From: Pseudomonas gingeri
Lineage (GTDB): Bacteria > Pseudomonadota > Gammaproteobacteria > Pseudomonadales > Pseudomonadaceae
Assembly (NCBI RefSeq): GCF_013385635.1
Contig: NZ_JACAPR010000028.1
Span: 224,503-288,502 of the forward strand
Length of the DNA stretch: 64,000 bases
Reading direction: 5' to 3'
Shown here: positions 18,020-25,237 of the stretch, in pieces
How the letters are laid out: the number at the start of each line of letters is the position of its first letter
How positions within the stretch are numbered: the stretch's first letter is position 1
The notes under the pieces: model-generated
What the model was told of the DNA's origin: nothing
What the model saw: only the letters and a program-made list of their open reading frames with translations
The model's database searches: none
Program-made: the position numbers and the translations under genes

Positions 18020-18220
18020 ATGCCTAAGGGATACCAGTCGTTTCTGCAGAAATCGACCCGCATTACCTACTGCAGCAAAGAGAAATATGCCAATCACGAC
18101 CTCTGCGCAATATGGGTTGCCGATGCATTGAAGCACTTCAAGATCGAGGCCTCGGATACCAAGGACTACAAATACCCTCTCGACAGCCAACCGGCCCGAG
18201 CCACGATCTGGCCGGGCTGA
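18020..18220 (+). CDS. Small protein, putative MACPF partner
   Basis: 66 residues starting MPKGYQSFLQKSTRIT with a strong AAAAGGAGT ribosome site at the right distance. It begins 33 bases after the MACPF stop and before any terminator, so the two are almost surely co-transcribed. It is soluble-looking, has two Cys residues (TYCSKEK, HDLCAIW) and ends in TIWPG. I do not recognise a family. Possible jobs are immunity, chaperone or second toxin component; nothing in the sequence decides between them. Confidence 0.7.
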   Translation: MPKGYQSFLQKSTRITYCSKEKYANHDLCAIWVADALKHFKIEASDTKDYKYPLDSQPARATIWPG

Positions 18221-18254
18221 CAGCAAGCGTTCCAGGTGCCATGAAGGAAGGGCT

Positions 18255-18283
18255 AATGCCAGTCAGCCAAACTGACTGGCATT
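18255..18283. terminator. Perfect 12-bp hairpin after the MACPF operon
   Basis: AATGCCAGTCAG-CCAAA-CTGACTGGCATT is a perfect inverted repeat with a five-base loop, 35 bases after the small-gene stop. There is no T-run right after it (a T-run occurs about 15 bases later), so it is either an imperfect terminator or an mRNA-stabilising end. Confidence 0.65.
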
Positions 18284-18540
18284 GGTCGTTGAGGCTGCTT
18301 TTTTATGTCCGCGTTATGGCGGCCGGGTCATGCATGATTTGTTGGCGCAGATCCAATCAAAGCCTCTGCATATCGTGGAGTGGGGCTTTTCTGTCGATGA
18401 AGAGGATGGCGGGGGCTATTTGCGATTTTGGAGTAATGACTGCTCCAAAAAATTCTAATCACCTGTCATTTCTGACAGTATCCAGTTGGGCATGACGCCC
18501 CTATGTTTCTTTTGTCATCGTTTCAATAACTCACCGGATC
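18284..18540. other. Intergenic region with a truncated copy of the leader element
   Basis: 18290-18325 (GCTTTTTTATGTCCGCGTTA and onward) closely matches the terminator end of the leader at 19975-20005. It is therefore a broken copy of the element that precedes the DUF6124-type gene. The rest, to about 18540, holds no gene I can support. TGTCATTTCTGACA (18465-18478) is a small inverted repeat that may belong to the promoter of the next gene. Confidence 0.5.
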
Positions 18541-18558
18541 CAACGAGGAGGTATCGTC

Positions 18559-19458
18559 ATGCAGAAGGAACATATCGATTCTGTCAAAGGGACCGCCGCG
18601 CAGGCTCCTCAGGTAAATTGGACATGCGTTGATAAGACTGTATTCGATATTGCCGATAACCCACTTGGTCCCTACACGCTCACTCAAGGGCTTGCCTACG
18701 ACCCTGAAACCAATCGGGGTTTTTTCTCTGGGTGCATTACGCTGCCTGTGCTCTCTCAAGCCGGATTTTCAAGAGGGGACATTGGCTATGTCGAAGACTT
18801 TGCCAGGAAATTTCTCTTTCCTGCAGATCTCACCCGGTATGGAATTAACCATGTGGGGTGCATTGATATCCTCGATGGAGAAATACTGGCGCCTCTCGAA
18901 GATAAACGATATGCGGGAGAAAACTATTTGAACCCCATGTTGGCTACATTCGATCCGGAGACGTTCGCTTACACCGGGAAGCAGACGTTATTGCCTCGCG
19001 ACGAGGATCAGGATAACGGCGTGCCTTGGGTCGCCGCTGACGAAGCACACGGCGTTGTTTACACATCAAAATATAGTCCAGAGAAACTAAACATATTTTC
19101 GATCGCTTCGTTGTGGTCTGGTGCGCCTGTCCGTGAACAATTGCAGCTGTCTCGACGTATCCGTGACGTACAGGCTGGGAAGGTATATGACGGCTATCTT
19201 TATGTTATTTCAGAAGAAGAAATGAAGGTCATAGATTTGATGGACGGTACGGTGTCTGATGTTCATTTGGGGGACTATTTGCCCACCCCGGATAATCCAG
19301 ATTATTTTTATGAGTGGGAGCATGAAGGGGTAGCGTTCTTTCACGGCGAAAAAGGTTCTTTTCTTCATTTGACAGCTATTAGAAGCCTGGGTGGTCCAGA
19401 TATCATTTATCCAGTTCCGACCAGCGTGGTTGTTTTTGATTTTAAAATAAGTTCTTAG
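18559..19458 (+). CDS. Orphan beta-propeller-like protein of unknown function
   Basis: 299 residues with a GAGGAGG ribosome site before the ATG. No signal peptide. Repeated strand-turn units with Gly/Asp turns (GLAYDPETNRGFFSG, MLATFDPETFAYTGKQ, GVPWVAADEAHGVVYTSKYSPEKLNIFSIASLW, AGKVYDGYLYVISEEEMKVIDL) suggest a six- or seven-bladed propeller, but I know no named family for it. Base composition and codon use are clearly AT-richer than the core genes, pointing to horizontal gain. It lies between a MACPF toxin gene and other accessory genes. It could be a lectin-like or hydrolytic propeller; neither is shown. Confidence 0.7.
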   Translation: MQKEHIDSVKGTAAQAPQVNWTCVDKTVFDIADNPLGPYTLTQGLAYDPETNRGFFSGCITLPVLSQAGFSRGDIGYVEDFARKFLFPADLTRYGINHVGCIDILDGEILAPLEDKRYAGENYLNPMLATFDPETFAYTGKQTLLPRDEDQDNGVPWVAADEAHGVVYTSKYSPEKLNIFSIASLWSGAPVREQLQLSRRIRDVQAGKVYDGYLYVISEEEMKVIDLMDGTVSDVHLGDYLPTPDNPDYFYEWEHEGVAFFHGEKGSFLHLTAIRSLGGPDIIYPVPTSVVVFDFKISS

Positions 19459-19531
19459 TCGCTCAGTCTCTGACTGTAGTGGTGGCTCTGCCAGATGGGG
19501 TGACAGAACCATCGCTCAACTGAGAAGAGTG

Positions 19532-19561
19532 ATCGGCAGCCGTAATATCATGGCTGCCGAT
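19532..19561. terminator. 10-bp hairpin after the propeller gene
   Basis: ATCGGCAGCC and GGCTGCCGAT pair around a ten-base loop, 74 bases after the stop codon. No T-run follows, so termination is only a guess. A related but imperfect arrangement stands at 20556-20590 before the Abi-type gene. Confidence 0.5.
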
Positions 19562-19643
19562 TGCTGGTGTCCGGTCTCTGCCAGGCTAGCGGCCTGAATC
19601 CCTGTCACTGGTACCTTGGCCCGAACAGCATGTCGCGTTTTCA

Positions 19644-19740
19644 AGTAACGAAGTGAATTACTCCGAGCACACTGCCGACAAATGATTTTTGACGCGCTGG
19701 AAGAAGGTGTCAGTACGTTGCTCAGCTAGCTGACCTTGAC
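19644..19740 (+). pseudogene. Degraded, internally deleted duplicate of the Abi-type gene
   Basis: Three blocks match the intact locus in order. GTAACGAAGTGAATTACTCC matches the leader at 20633-20652. GCACACTGCCGACAAATGATTTTTGACGC, given here as two abutting parts (GCACACTGCCGACAAATG and ATTTTTGACGC), matches codons for HCRQMIFDA in the intact gene at 21284-21312. GGTGTCAGTACGTTGCTCAGC matches its last codons (VSALLSQ). The 5' half and most of the middle are missing. It is a dead remnant of a tandem copy, left by deletion after duplication. Confidence 0.75.
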
Positions 19741-19904
19741 GCTGAATAGCGATTCACTCAACCAGAAGCTTGCGCCCCTCTCACGCTTTGCCGGGCAGCT
19801 GTAACATCCAGCAACGGGTCGAAATGGCTTTCCGAAAATACACCGGTTTCCTACACATCATGGGCATGGGAGAATATTGTGTGCGTCTGCTGTGGTGGCT
19901 AGAG

Positions 19905-20110
19905 TCCGGAGATCGCTGCAAATTCAGCGATACGGGTTTCGCAGCCCGGCGATGAATAGGCGCATAGTGCCGCGAAAGCGGCTTTTTTGTATCCGCGTTA
20001 TGGCGGGCTGTGCGCAGGAGGCTTATGCCTGCCGGTTTTCCTATTCACCGGTCTGCGAACCTGCGTGCAGTTCGCCACCCTTGTCTCGCAGCAAGTGTGG
20101 ACGAACCCTA
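19905..20110 (+). promoter_or_regulatory. Structured leader with intrinsic terminator before the DUF6124-type gene
   Basis: Three hairpins follow each other: ATCGCTG/CAGCGAT (19912-19931), CGGG/CCCG (19933-19948) and GCCGC-GAAA-GCGGC followed by six T (19969-19988). The last is a textbook Rho-independent terminator 145 bases before the start codon. The downstream part (CCGCGTTATGGCGGGCTGTGCG and on) is of a type I recall before many DUF3077/DUF6124 genes in Pseudomonas. It could be an attenuator or an sRNA with its own terminator. A truncated second copy is at 18290-18325. Confidence 0.6.
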
Positions 20111-20132
20111 TGAACGTAATAGGAGATTCGCC

Positions 20133-20549
20133 ATGGTCAAGAAAATCACTCCAGACCCACCACCTTGCAGCACTGCCAGTGTCGCGGAAAAAGCGACCTG
20201 TCCGAGCCGGATAACGCGCGATTCGCGGGGACAGATCCCATCAAAGCCGCCGCATGATCAAACGTCGATACTTCTCGAAAAACTGCCCGCCACGGCATTC
20301 AAAGCCGTCGAATCCAACACCTCGTCCACTCCCGCGCTGTTCTCCGTCCAACCTGGCATCACCGCCAGGGTCGCGCTGACCCAGGTATCTCAATTGCTCA
20401 AATCCGCCGAACTGAACGCCGATGAAATCTGCCCGCGCCTGAGTGGTTTCGAACGGGATCTGCTGATGGGGTTGATCCATTGCGTGACCTTGTCACGAAC
20501 CGTGGTGGATGCACTGCTGGATGGGGCATCCCCACAGACTCACACCTGA
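20133..20549 (+). CDS. DUF6124-like small protein
   Basis: 138 residues from the ATG at 20133, preceded by AGGAG. The N-terminal part is Pro/Ser/Thr-rich and probably disordered (VKKITPDPPPCSTAS). The C-terminal part (LFSVQPGITARVALTQVSQLLKSAELNADEI, then GFERDLLMGLIHCVTLSRTVVDALLDG) follows the pattern of the DUF6124 family widespread in Pseudomonas, usually LFTVxP...LLxxASExLxS...GxxRxxxLAIxQLxxLxxxLVDxxLD. Members are small helical proteins of unknown role. Many are behind the same kind of structured leader, as here. Confidence 0.75.
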   Translation: MVKKITPDPPPCSTASVAEKATCPSRITRDSRGQIPSKPPHDQTSILLEKLPATAFKAVESNTSSTPALFSVQPGITARVALTQVSQLLKSAELNADEICPRLSGFERDLLMGLIHCVTLSRTVVDALLDGASPQTHT

Positions 20550-20700
20550 CGCTTGTGATCGGCACGCCGTGATGTTTGCGGCGACCGATGACTGATGCCA
20601 CCCCATGGTCCGAACGGCGTGTCCCACTCTCAGGTAACGAAGTGAATTACTCCCACCTTCGCCGTGAACGAGCGTTTCAGCGATCATTTGCCCAGAAACG

Positions 20701-20730
20701 AAAAAAGCCCATCTTTCGATGAGCTTTTTC
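20701..20730. terminator. Bidirectional intrinsic terminator
   Basis: AAAAAGCCCATC-TTTC-GATGAGCTTTTT forms a stem with one mismatch, with A-run and T-run arms on the two sides. It can end transcripts in either direction between the DUF6124-type gene and the Abi-type gene. Confidence 0.75.
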
Positions 20731-20822
20731 GTGTTTCTCCAGGGGGAGGTAATCACCAACAAATCCCGGAGCAAGTGGAACAATGTTATTGCCCAAGCCA
20801 GACCAAGTCAAGGAGTTGCCCA

Positions 20823-21488
20823 GTGCCCGTCTGCGCCGCCGATGCTCAAGCTGTCGAATCAGCGCTCTCCAAAGAACGGTTGAGCACCTATGTTCGTACG
20901 CTGAAGACGTCCAACACCCGGCATGCGTTGTCGTTGTACGCATGGAACGCGAAGATTTCCGGTGCGTTCATGCTCCCTCAACAAATATGCGAAGTGGCGG
21001 TCCGCAACGCGGCATCCGAAGTCCTGGGTCAGGTTTATGGGCCCCAGTGGCCCTGGTCGATCAGTTTTGAGCGGAGCCTGCCGGATCCCCATTCTGGATT
21101 CAGTATGCGCAAGGAAATGGAGTCAGCACGGAGCAAGGCGCGTTCACGCAACGCAGGTGCAGTCATCCCGGAATTGAAATTCGCATTCTGGGGCAAACTT
21201 TTCACACACAGGTTTGATGATCGCTTGTGGTTGCCTCACCTACTGACGTCATTCCCTGGCATGCCTGCCGACAGGAGCCCCGCACACTGCCGACAAATGA
21301 TTTTTGACGCATTGGAAGGCGTTAGAAAAATCCGAAATCGGATTGCCCACCACGAGCCCATTTTTGCCAGGAGCCTGGTTGCCGACCTGGAGCGGATGAT
21401 GAATCTCGTTTCGTGGAGATGCCCTAGAACCGCTGCATGGCTGAGCAAAATCGAAGGCGTCAGTGCCTTGCTCAGCCAGCGTCCTTAA
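20823..21488 (+). CDS. Abi family protein with HEPN-type RxxxxH motif
   Basis: 221 residues from a GTG at 20823, chosen because AAGGAG stands seven bases before it; upstream in-frame codons cross a terminator. The family pattern fits Abi_2-like abortive-infection proteins: an N-terminal helical part (ALSLYAWNAKISGAFMLPQQICEVAVRNAASE), FAFWGKLFT in the middle and RKIRNRIAHHEPIF near the C-terminus, which is the R-N-x-x-x-H HEPN ribonuclease motif. Such proteins are thought to act as phage-triggered RNases. No antitoxin gene is evident next to it. A degraded copy lies at 19644-19740. Confidence 0.8.
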   Translation: MPVCAADAQAVESALSKERLSTYVRTLKTSNTRHALSLYAWNAKISGAFMLPQQICEVAVRNAASEVLGQVYGPQWPWSISFERSLPDPHSGFSMRKEMESARSKARSRNAGAVIPELKFAFWGKLFTHRFDDRLWLPHLLTSFPGMPADRSPAHCRQMIFDALEGVRKIRNRIAHHEPIFARSLVADLERMMNLVSWRCPRTAAWLSKIEGVSALLSQRP

Positions 21489-21496
21489 CGAGTGAC

Positions 21497-22369
21497 CTAT
21501 GACGCACAGTTGGCCGTCACGGCCTTCATGTTCTTCTCAAGGTTTTTCAGGCTGTACTCTTCAAGCTGAAAATTGAACCCGTTCTTGTTGTTCAGGCGCT
21601 CCGGACGCAGCATCGCGGGGTTGCCGTCAATATCGAACAGCCTGGCGAGATGTTGCACGTCCGCTTTTCGCTCGGTCATGTTATCGAAATGTCGGACAAC
21701 TTCGCCCAACGGTATGGGTCGTTCGGCCTGACGGCTCATCCAGTCCTCAAGACGCAGGGGACGGGTGGCCCCATCGCCCAGATCGGACTGATAGAGAAAG
21801 GCATCGCGCTGGGGTTTGTTGCTCGCCGGCAGATCGATGACATAGGCGTGCCCCATGGCCTCGTCGTTGACCCGGAGAATGAAGTTCCTGTCTGCTGGCA
21901 ATGACGCCAGTTGCTGCTTCAACTGCGACAAGGATAGGGGTTGACCGTGTTCGAAGCTGTAGCTGCGCTGGCTGCTGTCCAGAAACAGCTTCATCACGTT
22001 ATTCGCGGTCACTCCGCAAACAGGCGCATTGAAGCGCTTGCTGCTGCCCAACATGGCTTCCACGTCCTGCTTCGAGCAGCCCCAATCCTTCGCCGTCTGC
22101 TCGATATTACGGTCGATCGCCGCGAGAATTTCCCCAGGATTCTTGTAATGAATCGGCACCTCGTTGTTATCGCTATTGAGCAAGGCGTTGGCCTTGATAT
22201 TTTGCGCGGTCATCTTGGCGAAATGCTGCAGGTGCCTTGTCGACGGGTTGTTGACCGGCTGGGCCGCGGTCGAGGTTGATGCCCTGGCAACCGCGTTGCT
22301 GTTGTTCGTCCGTGATTGCAGGCGTGGATCTGGCTGACTCGGGCGCAATGAGTTGAGGTAATTTCTCAT
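21497..22369 (-). CDS. Cif-family (cycle-inhibiting factor) deamidase effector
   Basis: 290 residues. Catalytic triad in family context: Cys118 (APVCGVTANNVMKLF), His174 (MGHAYVIDLP) and Gln194 (FLYQSDLGDGA). The gaps Cys-to-His 56 and His-to-Gln 20 equal those of enteropathogenic E. coli Cif (109/165/185). Cif proteins deamidate a glutamine in NEDD8 and ubiquitin, block cullin-RING ligases and arrest the host cell cycle. The first 50 residues are Ser/Thr/Asn-rich and disordered-looking, as in type III secretion signals, and there is no Sec signal. The start at 22369 has AGGA upstream and follows a hrp box. The gene ends just after the Abi gene, convergent with it. Confidence 0.85.
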   Translation of the reverse strand: MRNYLNSLRPSQPDPRLQSRTNNSNAVARASTSTAAQPVNNPSTRHLQHFAKMTAQNIKANALLNSDNNEVPIHYKNPGEILAAIDRNIEQTAKDWGCSKQDVEAMLGSSKRFNAPVCGVTANNVMKLFLDSSQRSYSFEHGQPLSLSQLKQQLASLPADRNFILRVNDEAMGHAYVIDLPASNKPQRDAFLYQSDLGDGATRPLRLEDWMSRQAERPIPLGEVVRHFDNMTERKADVQHLARLFDIDGNPAMLRPERLNNKNGFNFQLEEYSLKNLEKNMKAVTANCAS

Positions 22370-22401
22370 GGTGGGTGTCCTGGCTGATAGTCCGGACACA
22401 G

Positions 22402-22430
22402 TGAGTGAACGGACAGGCCATTCCGGTTCC
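22402..22430 (-). promoter_or_regulatory. hrp box (HrpL/RspL-type ECF promoter) for the Cif gene
   Basis: Minus strand reads GGAACC-N16-TCACTCA against the consensus GGAACC-N15/16-CCACNNA: a perfect -35, right spacing and one mismatch in the -10. It ends 32 bases before the ATG, so the leader would be about 25 bases. This indicates co-regulation with a type III secretion system elsewhere in the genome. Confidence 0.75.
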
Positions 22431-22447
22431 ACGGGAAAAGTGTCCGG

Positions 22448-22936
22448 TCAGCGCGTCAATCCCAACCGCTCATGCCACTCGGCGATGGATTCCTCGGGAT
22501 AACCCTCGAACTGCTGGTCGCCTGCTCGCACGTCGACCTCGACCCAGGGTGCCTTCGAATCCAGCAGCAGGTGCGTGTGCTCGGGCGGCACCGGCAGCGG
22601 TGTGTCGATGGCCGAGGCAAAGGGGTGGATCAGTTCCGGCCATTCGGGGCTGAACAACCACAGCGCGCTGCCGCACTCCTTGCAGAAATGCCGCTCGGCG
22701 CTGCTGCGATGGCTGCGGGACTCGCCCTCGCCTTTCATCTTCGCGTGGTAGATAGCGATGTGCGGGCGCCCCCTGACCTTCAGCGTCGTCGCGTCGCCAC
22801 CGAGGTTGATCGCGTAACCGCCACCGCCCTGGGTCTTGCGACAGATCGAGCAATAGCAGCGCTGGTAGGGATAAGGGTGCGCGCTGGTAAGACTGAACGT
22901 TACCGCGCCGCAATGGCAGGATCCTTCGAGCAGCAT
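22448..22936 (-). CDS. GFA family glutathione-dependent formaldehyde-activating-like protein
   Basis: 162 residues. Zinc-binding cysteines in the order CHCG (residues 7-10), CYCSICRK (about 28-35) and CKEC (about 85-88) define the GFA/CENP-V fold. The start at 22936 (MLLEGSCHCGAVTF) has AGGAGGG upstream; a longer frame has no support. The founding member speeds S-hydroxymethylglutathione formation, though most homologues, including short ones like this, have no proved activity. It stands alone between the Cif gene and the FAD monooxygenase. Confidence 0.9.
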   Translation of the reverse strand: MLLEGSCHCGAVTFSLTSAHPYPYQRCYCSICRKTQGGGGYAINLGGDATTLKVRGRPHIAIYHAKMKGEGESRSHRSSAERHFCKECGSALWLFSPEWPELIHPFASAIDTPLPVPPEHTHLLLDSKAPWVEVDVRAGDQQFEGYPEESIAEWHERLGLTR

Positions 22937-23080
22937 GGTCTTCCCTCCTGTATTGGCCTGATGATTCGAGCCCGGCGACGCCGGAAAGTGCAATGATTTT
23001 GCAGGTCATCGCGCCAGCCCGCGCCGCACGGCAGCTTTCCTATACTCAATCTTCAAGGGTTCACCTCGAAGAGAGATGAT

Positions 23081-24604
23081 ATGAAGCATGCTGAAGTTCT
23101 GATCGTGGGCGCCGGTCCCACCGGTCTGGTCCTGGCGCTCTGGCTGAGCAGACAGGGAATTGCCGTGCGGATCATCGACAAGACCGCCGAACCGGGCACC
23201 ACCTCCCGCGCCCTGGCCGTGCAGGCCCGCACCCTTGAGCTGTATCGCCAACTGGATCTCAGCGATGCCGTGGTCGGACACGGCCACAAGGTGCCGGCCG
23301 TGAATTTCTGGGTCAAGGGCGAACAGGCCGCCCGCCTGTCGCTGGCCGACATCGGCCAGGGCCTGACACCCTACGCGTTCATGGAAATTTTTCCCCAGGA
23401 CCAGCACGAACAACTGTTGGTCGAAAGGCTCCAAGCCCTCGGCGTAACGGTCGAGCGCAGCACCGAACTGCTGGGTTTCGCCGATATCGGTAATGGCGTC
23501 AGCGCCCAGTTGCACCGTGCCGATGGCAGCGAGGAAAGTCTGCAAGTGGCCTACCTGGCCGGTTGCGACGGTGCCCGCTCGACCGTGCGCAAGGCCCTCG
23601 ATATCGGCTACCCCGGCGGGACCTACCAGCAGATTTTCTATGTCGCCGATGTCCAGGCCTCGGGCCCGGCGATCAATGGCGAACTGCATGTGGACCTGGA
23701 TGACGCGGACTTCCTCGCGGTCTTTCCCCTCGCCGGGACGGGTCGGGCCCGGCTGATCGGGACGGTGCGCGACGAACGGGCCGAGGCGTCCCATACCCTG
23801 CAATTCGAAGATGTCAGCTCGCGGGCCATCGAGCATATGCGCCTTGAGGTCGAACAGGTGAACTGGTTCTCCAGCTATCGGGTGCATCACCGGGTGGCCG
23901 ACAGCTTCCGTTCCGGGCGGGTGTTCCTCCTTGGCGATGCCGCCCATGTACACAGCCCGGCCGGCGGCCAGGGCATGAATACCGGGATCGGCGATGCGAT
24001 CAACCTGGCCTGGAAACTCGCGGCGGTCTTGCGCAACAAGGCCGAGGCAAGCCTGCTCGGCACCTACGAGGCCGAGCGCATCGGCTTTGCCCGACGCCTG
24101 GTCGCCACCACCGACCGCGCCTTCAGCTTTGCCACCGCCGATGGCTGGATCGCCAATCTGGTGCGCACGCGCCTGGCGCCCCTGGTGGTGTCGCGGGTGG
24201 CGTCGCTGGAGATGGCCCGCGAATTCCTCTTTCGCACGGTGTCGCAGATCACCTTGAACTACCGTGGCATGCCCTTGAGCATGGGCATCGCCGGCGAGAT
24301 CCAGGGTGGCGACCGCCTGCCCTGGGCAGCGGATGCCGAGGACGACAACTTTGCTTCCCTGGTGTATATCGGCTGGCAGGTGCATGTGTACGGCAGCGCC
24401 GGCAGTGCGCTGACCCGCTGGTGCGAAGAACGACTGATGCCCCTGCACGTCTTCGAATGGCGGCCCGTCCATGAAGGCGCCGGGCTGGTGCGCAACGCCG
24501 TCTATCTGCTACGGCCGGACAGCTATATCGCCCTCGCCGAGCCACTGGGCAGCCCGGGCGGGATCGAGCGCTACTTCGAGGAACGCGGGATCCGCTACCC
24601 CTGA
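23081..24604 (+). CDS. FAD-dependent aromatic monooxygenase (PheA/TfdB family)
   Basis: 507 residues of a group A flavin hydroxylase. Seen: N-terminal dinucleotide-binding motif VGAGPTGLVLALWL, the DG motif (CDGARSTVRKAL) at about residue 165, and the FAD ribityl site GDAAHVHSPAGGQGMNTGIGDAINLAWKL at about residue 288. A C-terminal thioredoxin-like region follows, as in phenol and 3-(3-hydroxyphenyl)propionate hydroxylases. It would hydroxylate an aromatic ring with NAD(P)H and oxygen; the substrate is not known. It is a single gene, convergent with the rraA-like gene (stop codons adjacent). Confidence 0.9.
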   Translation: MKHAEVLIVGAGPTGLVLALWLSRQGIAVRIIDKTAEPGTTSRALAVQARTLELYRQLDLSDAVVGHGHKVPAVNFWVKGEQAARLSLADIGQGLTPYAFMEIFPQDQHEQLLVERLQALGVTVERSTELLGFADIGNGVSAQLHRADGSEESLQVAYLAGCDGARSTVRKALDIGYPGGTYQQIFYVADVQASGPAINGELHVDLDDADFLAVFPLAGTGRARLIGTVRDERAEASHTLQFEDVSSRAIEHMRLEVEQVNWFSSYRVHHRVADSFRSGRVFLLGDAAHVHSPAGGQGMNTGIGDAINLAWKLAAVLRNKAEASLLGTYEAERIGFARRLVATTDRAFSFATADGWIANLVRTRLAPLVVSRVASLEMAREFLFRTVSQITLNYRGMPLSMGIAGEIQGGDRLPWAADAEDDNFASLVYIGWQVHVYGSAGSALTRWCEERLMPLHVFEWRPVHEGAGLVRNAVYLLRPDSYIALAEPLGSPGGIERYFEERGIRYP

Positions 24605-25237
24605 TCAGGTGCCCTTGGCCACCAGCCTGGCGAGCAATTCCGCGCGGCGAGAACGATCGGCGCTTTCCTTCGCCAGCAGTTGCGGCAGCAGCTCCCGGGC
24701 TTGCCGCGCCGAGAGGATGAACACGCCGTCATCGTCGCCGATGGCGATGTCCCCGGGATGCACCAGGACCTCGCCCACCCGGATCGGTTGATTGAGTTCT
24801 CCGCCCTGCCCCAGGCTGCGGGTGGTCAGCGCGCTGATACCGCGACTGAAGATCGGCAGGCCGTGCTCGCGCAACGCCGCGACATCCGTCACGGAACCTG
24901 CCACCACCACCCCGGCCAGCCCCTTGATCAGCCCCGCCAGGGTGCGCAGCTCGCCCCAGCAGGCACAGTCGGCATCGCCGACGCACTCGATCACCAGCAC
25001 ATCGTCCGGCTCGCTGCACAGCAAGGCATCGCGCAGGATGCTGCCATCGGGGGTGAATACCTTGACCGTCAGCACATTGCCGACCATCCGGATGCCTTCG
25101 AACAACGGCCTGACACCGCGCAGGTAGCCGGCTTCGACCAGGTGCCCGGCGGTGGAGGACGCAATGCCCCGGAGTTGTTCGAGCAGCGCGGCGTCGGCCT
25201 GTTGTCGGCGCGGAGCGATCCGTGGGTTCAGCGACAT
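24605..25237 (-). CDS. RraA family protein (HMG aldolase/oxaloacetate decarboxylase-like)
   Basis: 210 residues of the RraA/HMG-aldolase fold: HLVEAGYLRGVRPLFEGIRMVGNVLTVKV, ADCACWGELRTLAGLIKGLAGVVVAGSVTDVAAL (active-site G-x-x-x-D region) and NQPIRVGEVLVHPGDIAIGDDDGVFIL. Relatives either cleave 4-hydroxy-4-methyl-2-oxoglutarate, decarboxylate oxaloacetate or bind RNase E. The start overlaps the stop of the FhuF-like gene by ten bases, making it the last gene of the achromobactin transcription unit. Supply or recycling of 2-oxo acids for the siderophore is a possibility, not shown. Confidence 0.85.
   Translation of the reverse strand: MSLNPRIAPRRQQADAALLEQLRGIASSTAGHLVEAGYLRGVRPLFEGIRMVGNVLTVKVFTPDGSILRDALLCSEPDDVLVIECVGDADCACWGELRTLAGLIKGLAGVVVAGSVTDVAALREHGLPIFSRGISALTTRSLGQGGELNQPIRVGEVLVHPGDIAIGDDDGVFILSARQARELLPQLLAKESADRSRRAELLARLVAKGT

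Noticed and set aside
19770..19955. Small ORF of 61 codons before the structured leader
   Set aside because: No ribosome site, odd composition, and it runs into the hairpin region.
20664..20822. 53-codon N-terminal extension of the Abi gene
   Set aside because: It crosses an intrinsic terminator and has no ribosome site, while the GTG at 20823 has a perfect one.
23006..24472. Long minus-strand frame opposite the FAD monooxygenase
   Set aside because: The plus-strand frame has clear FAD motifs; the opposite frame has none.
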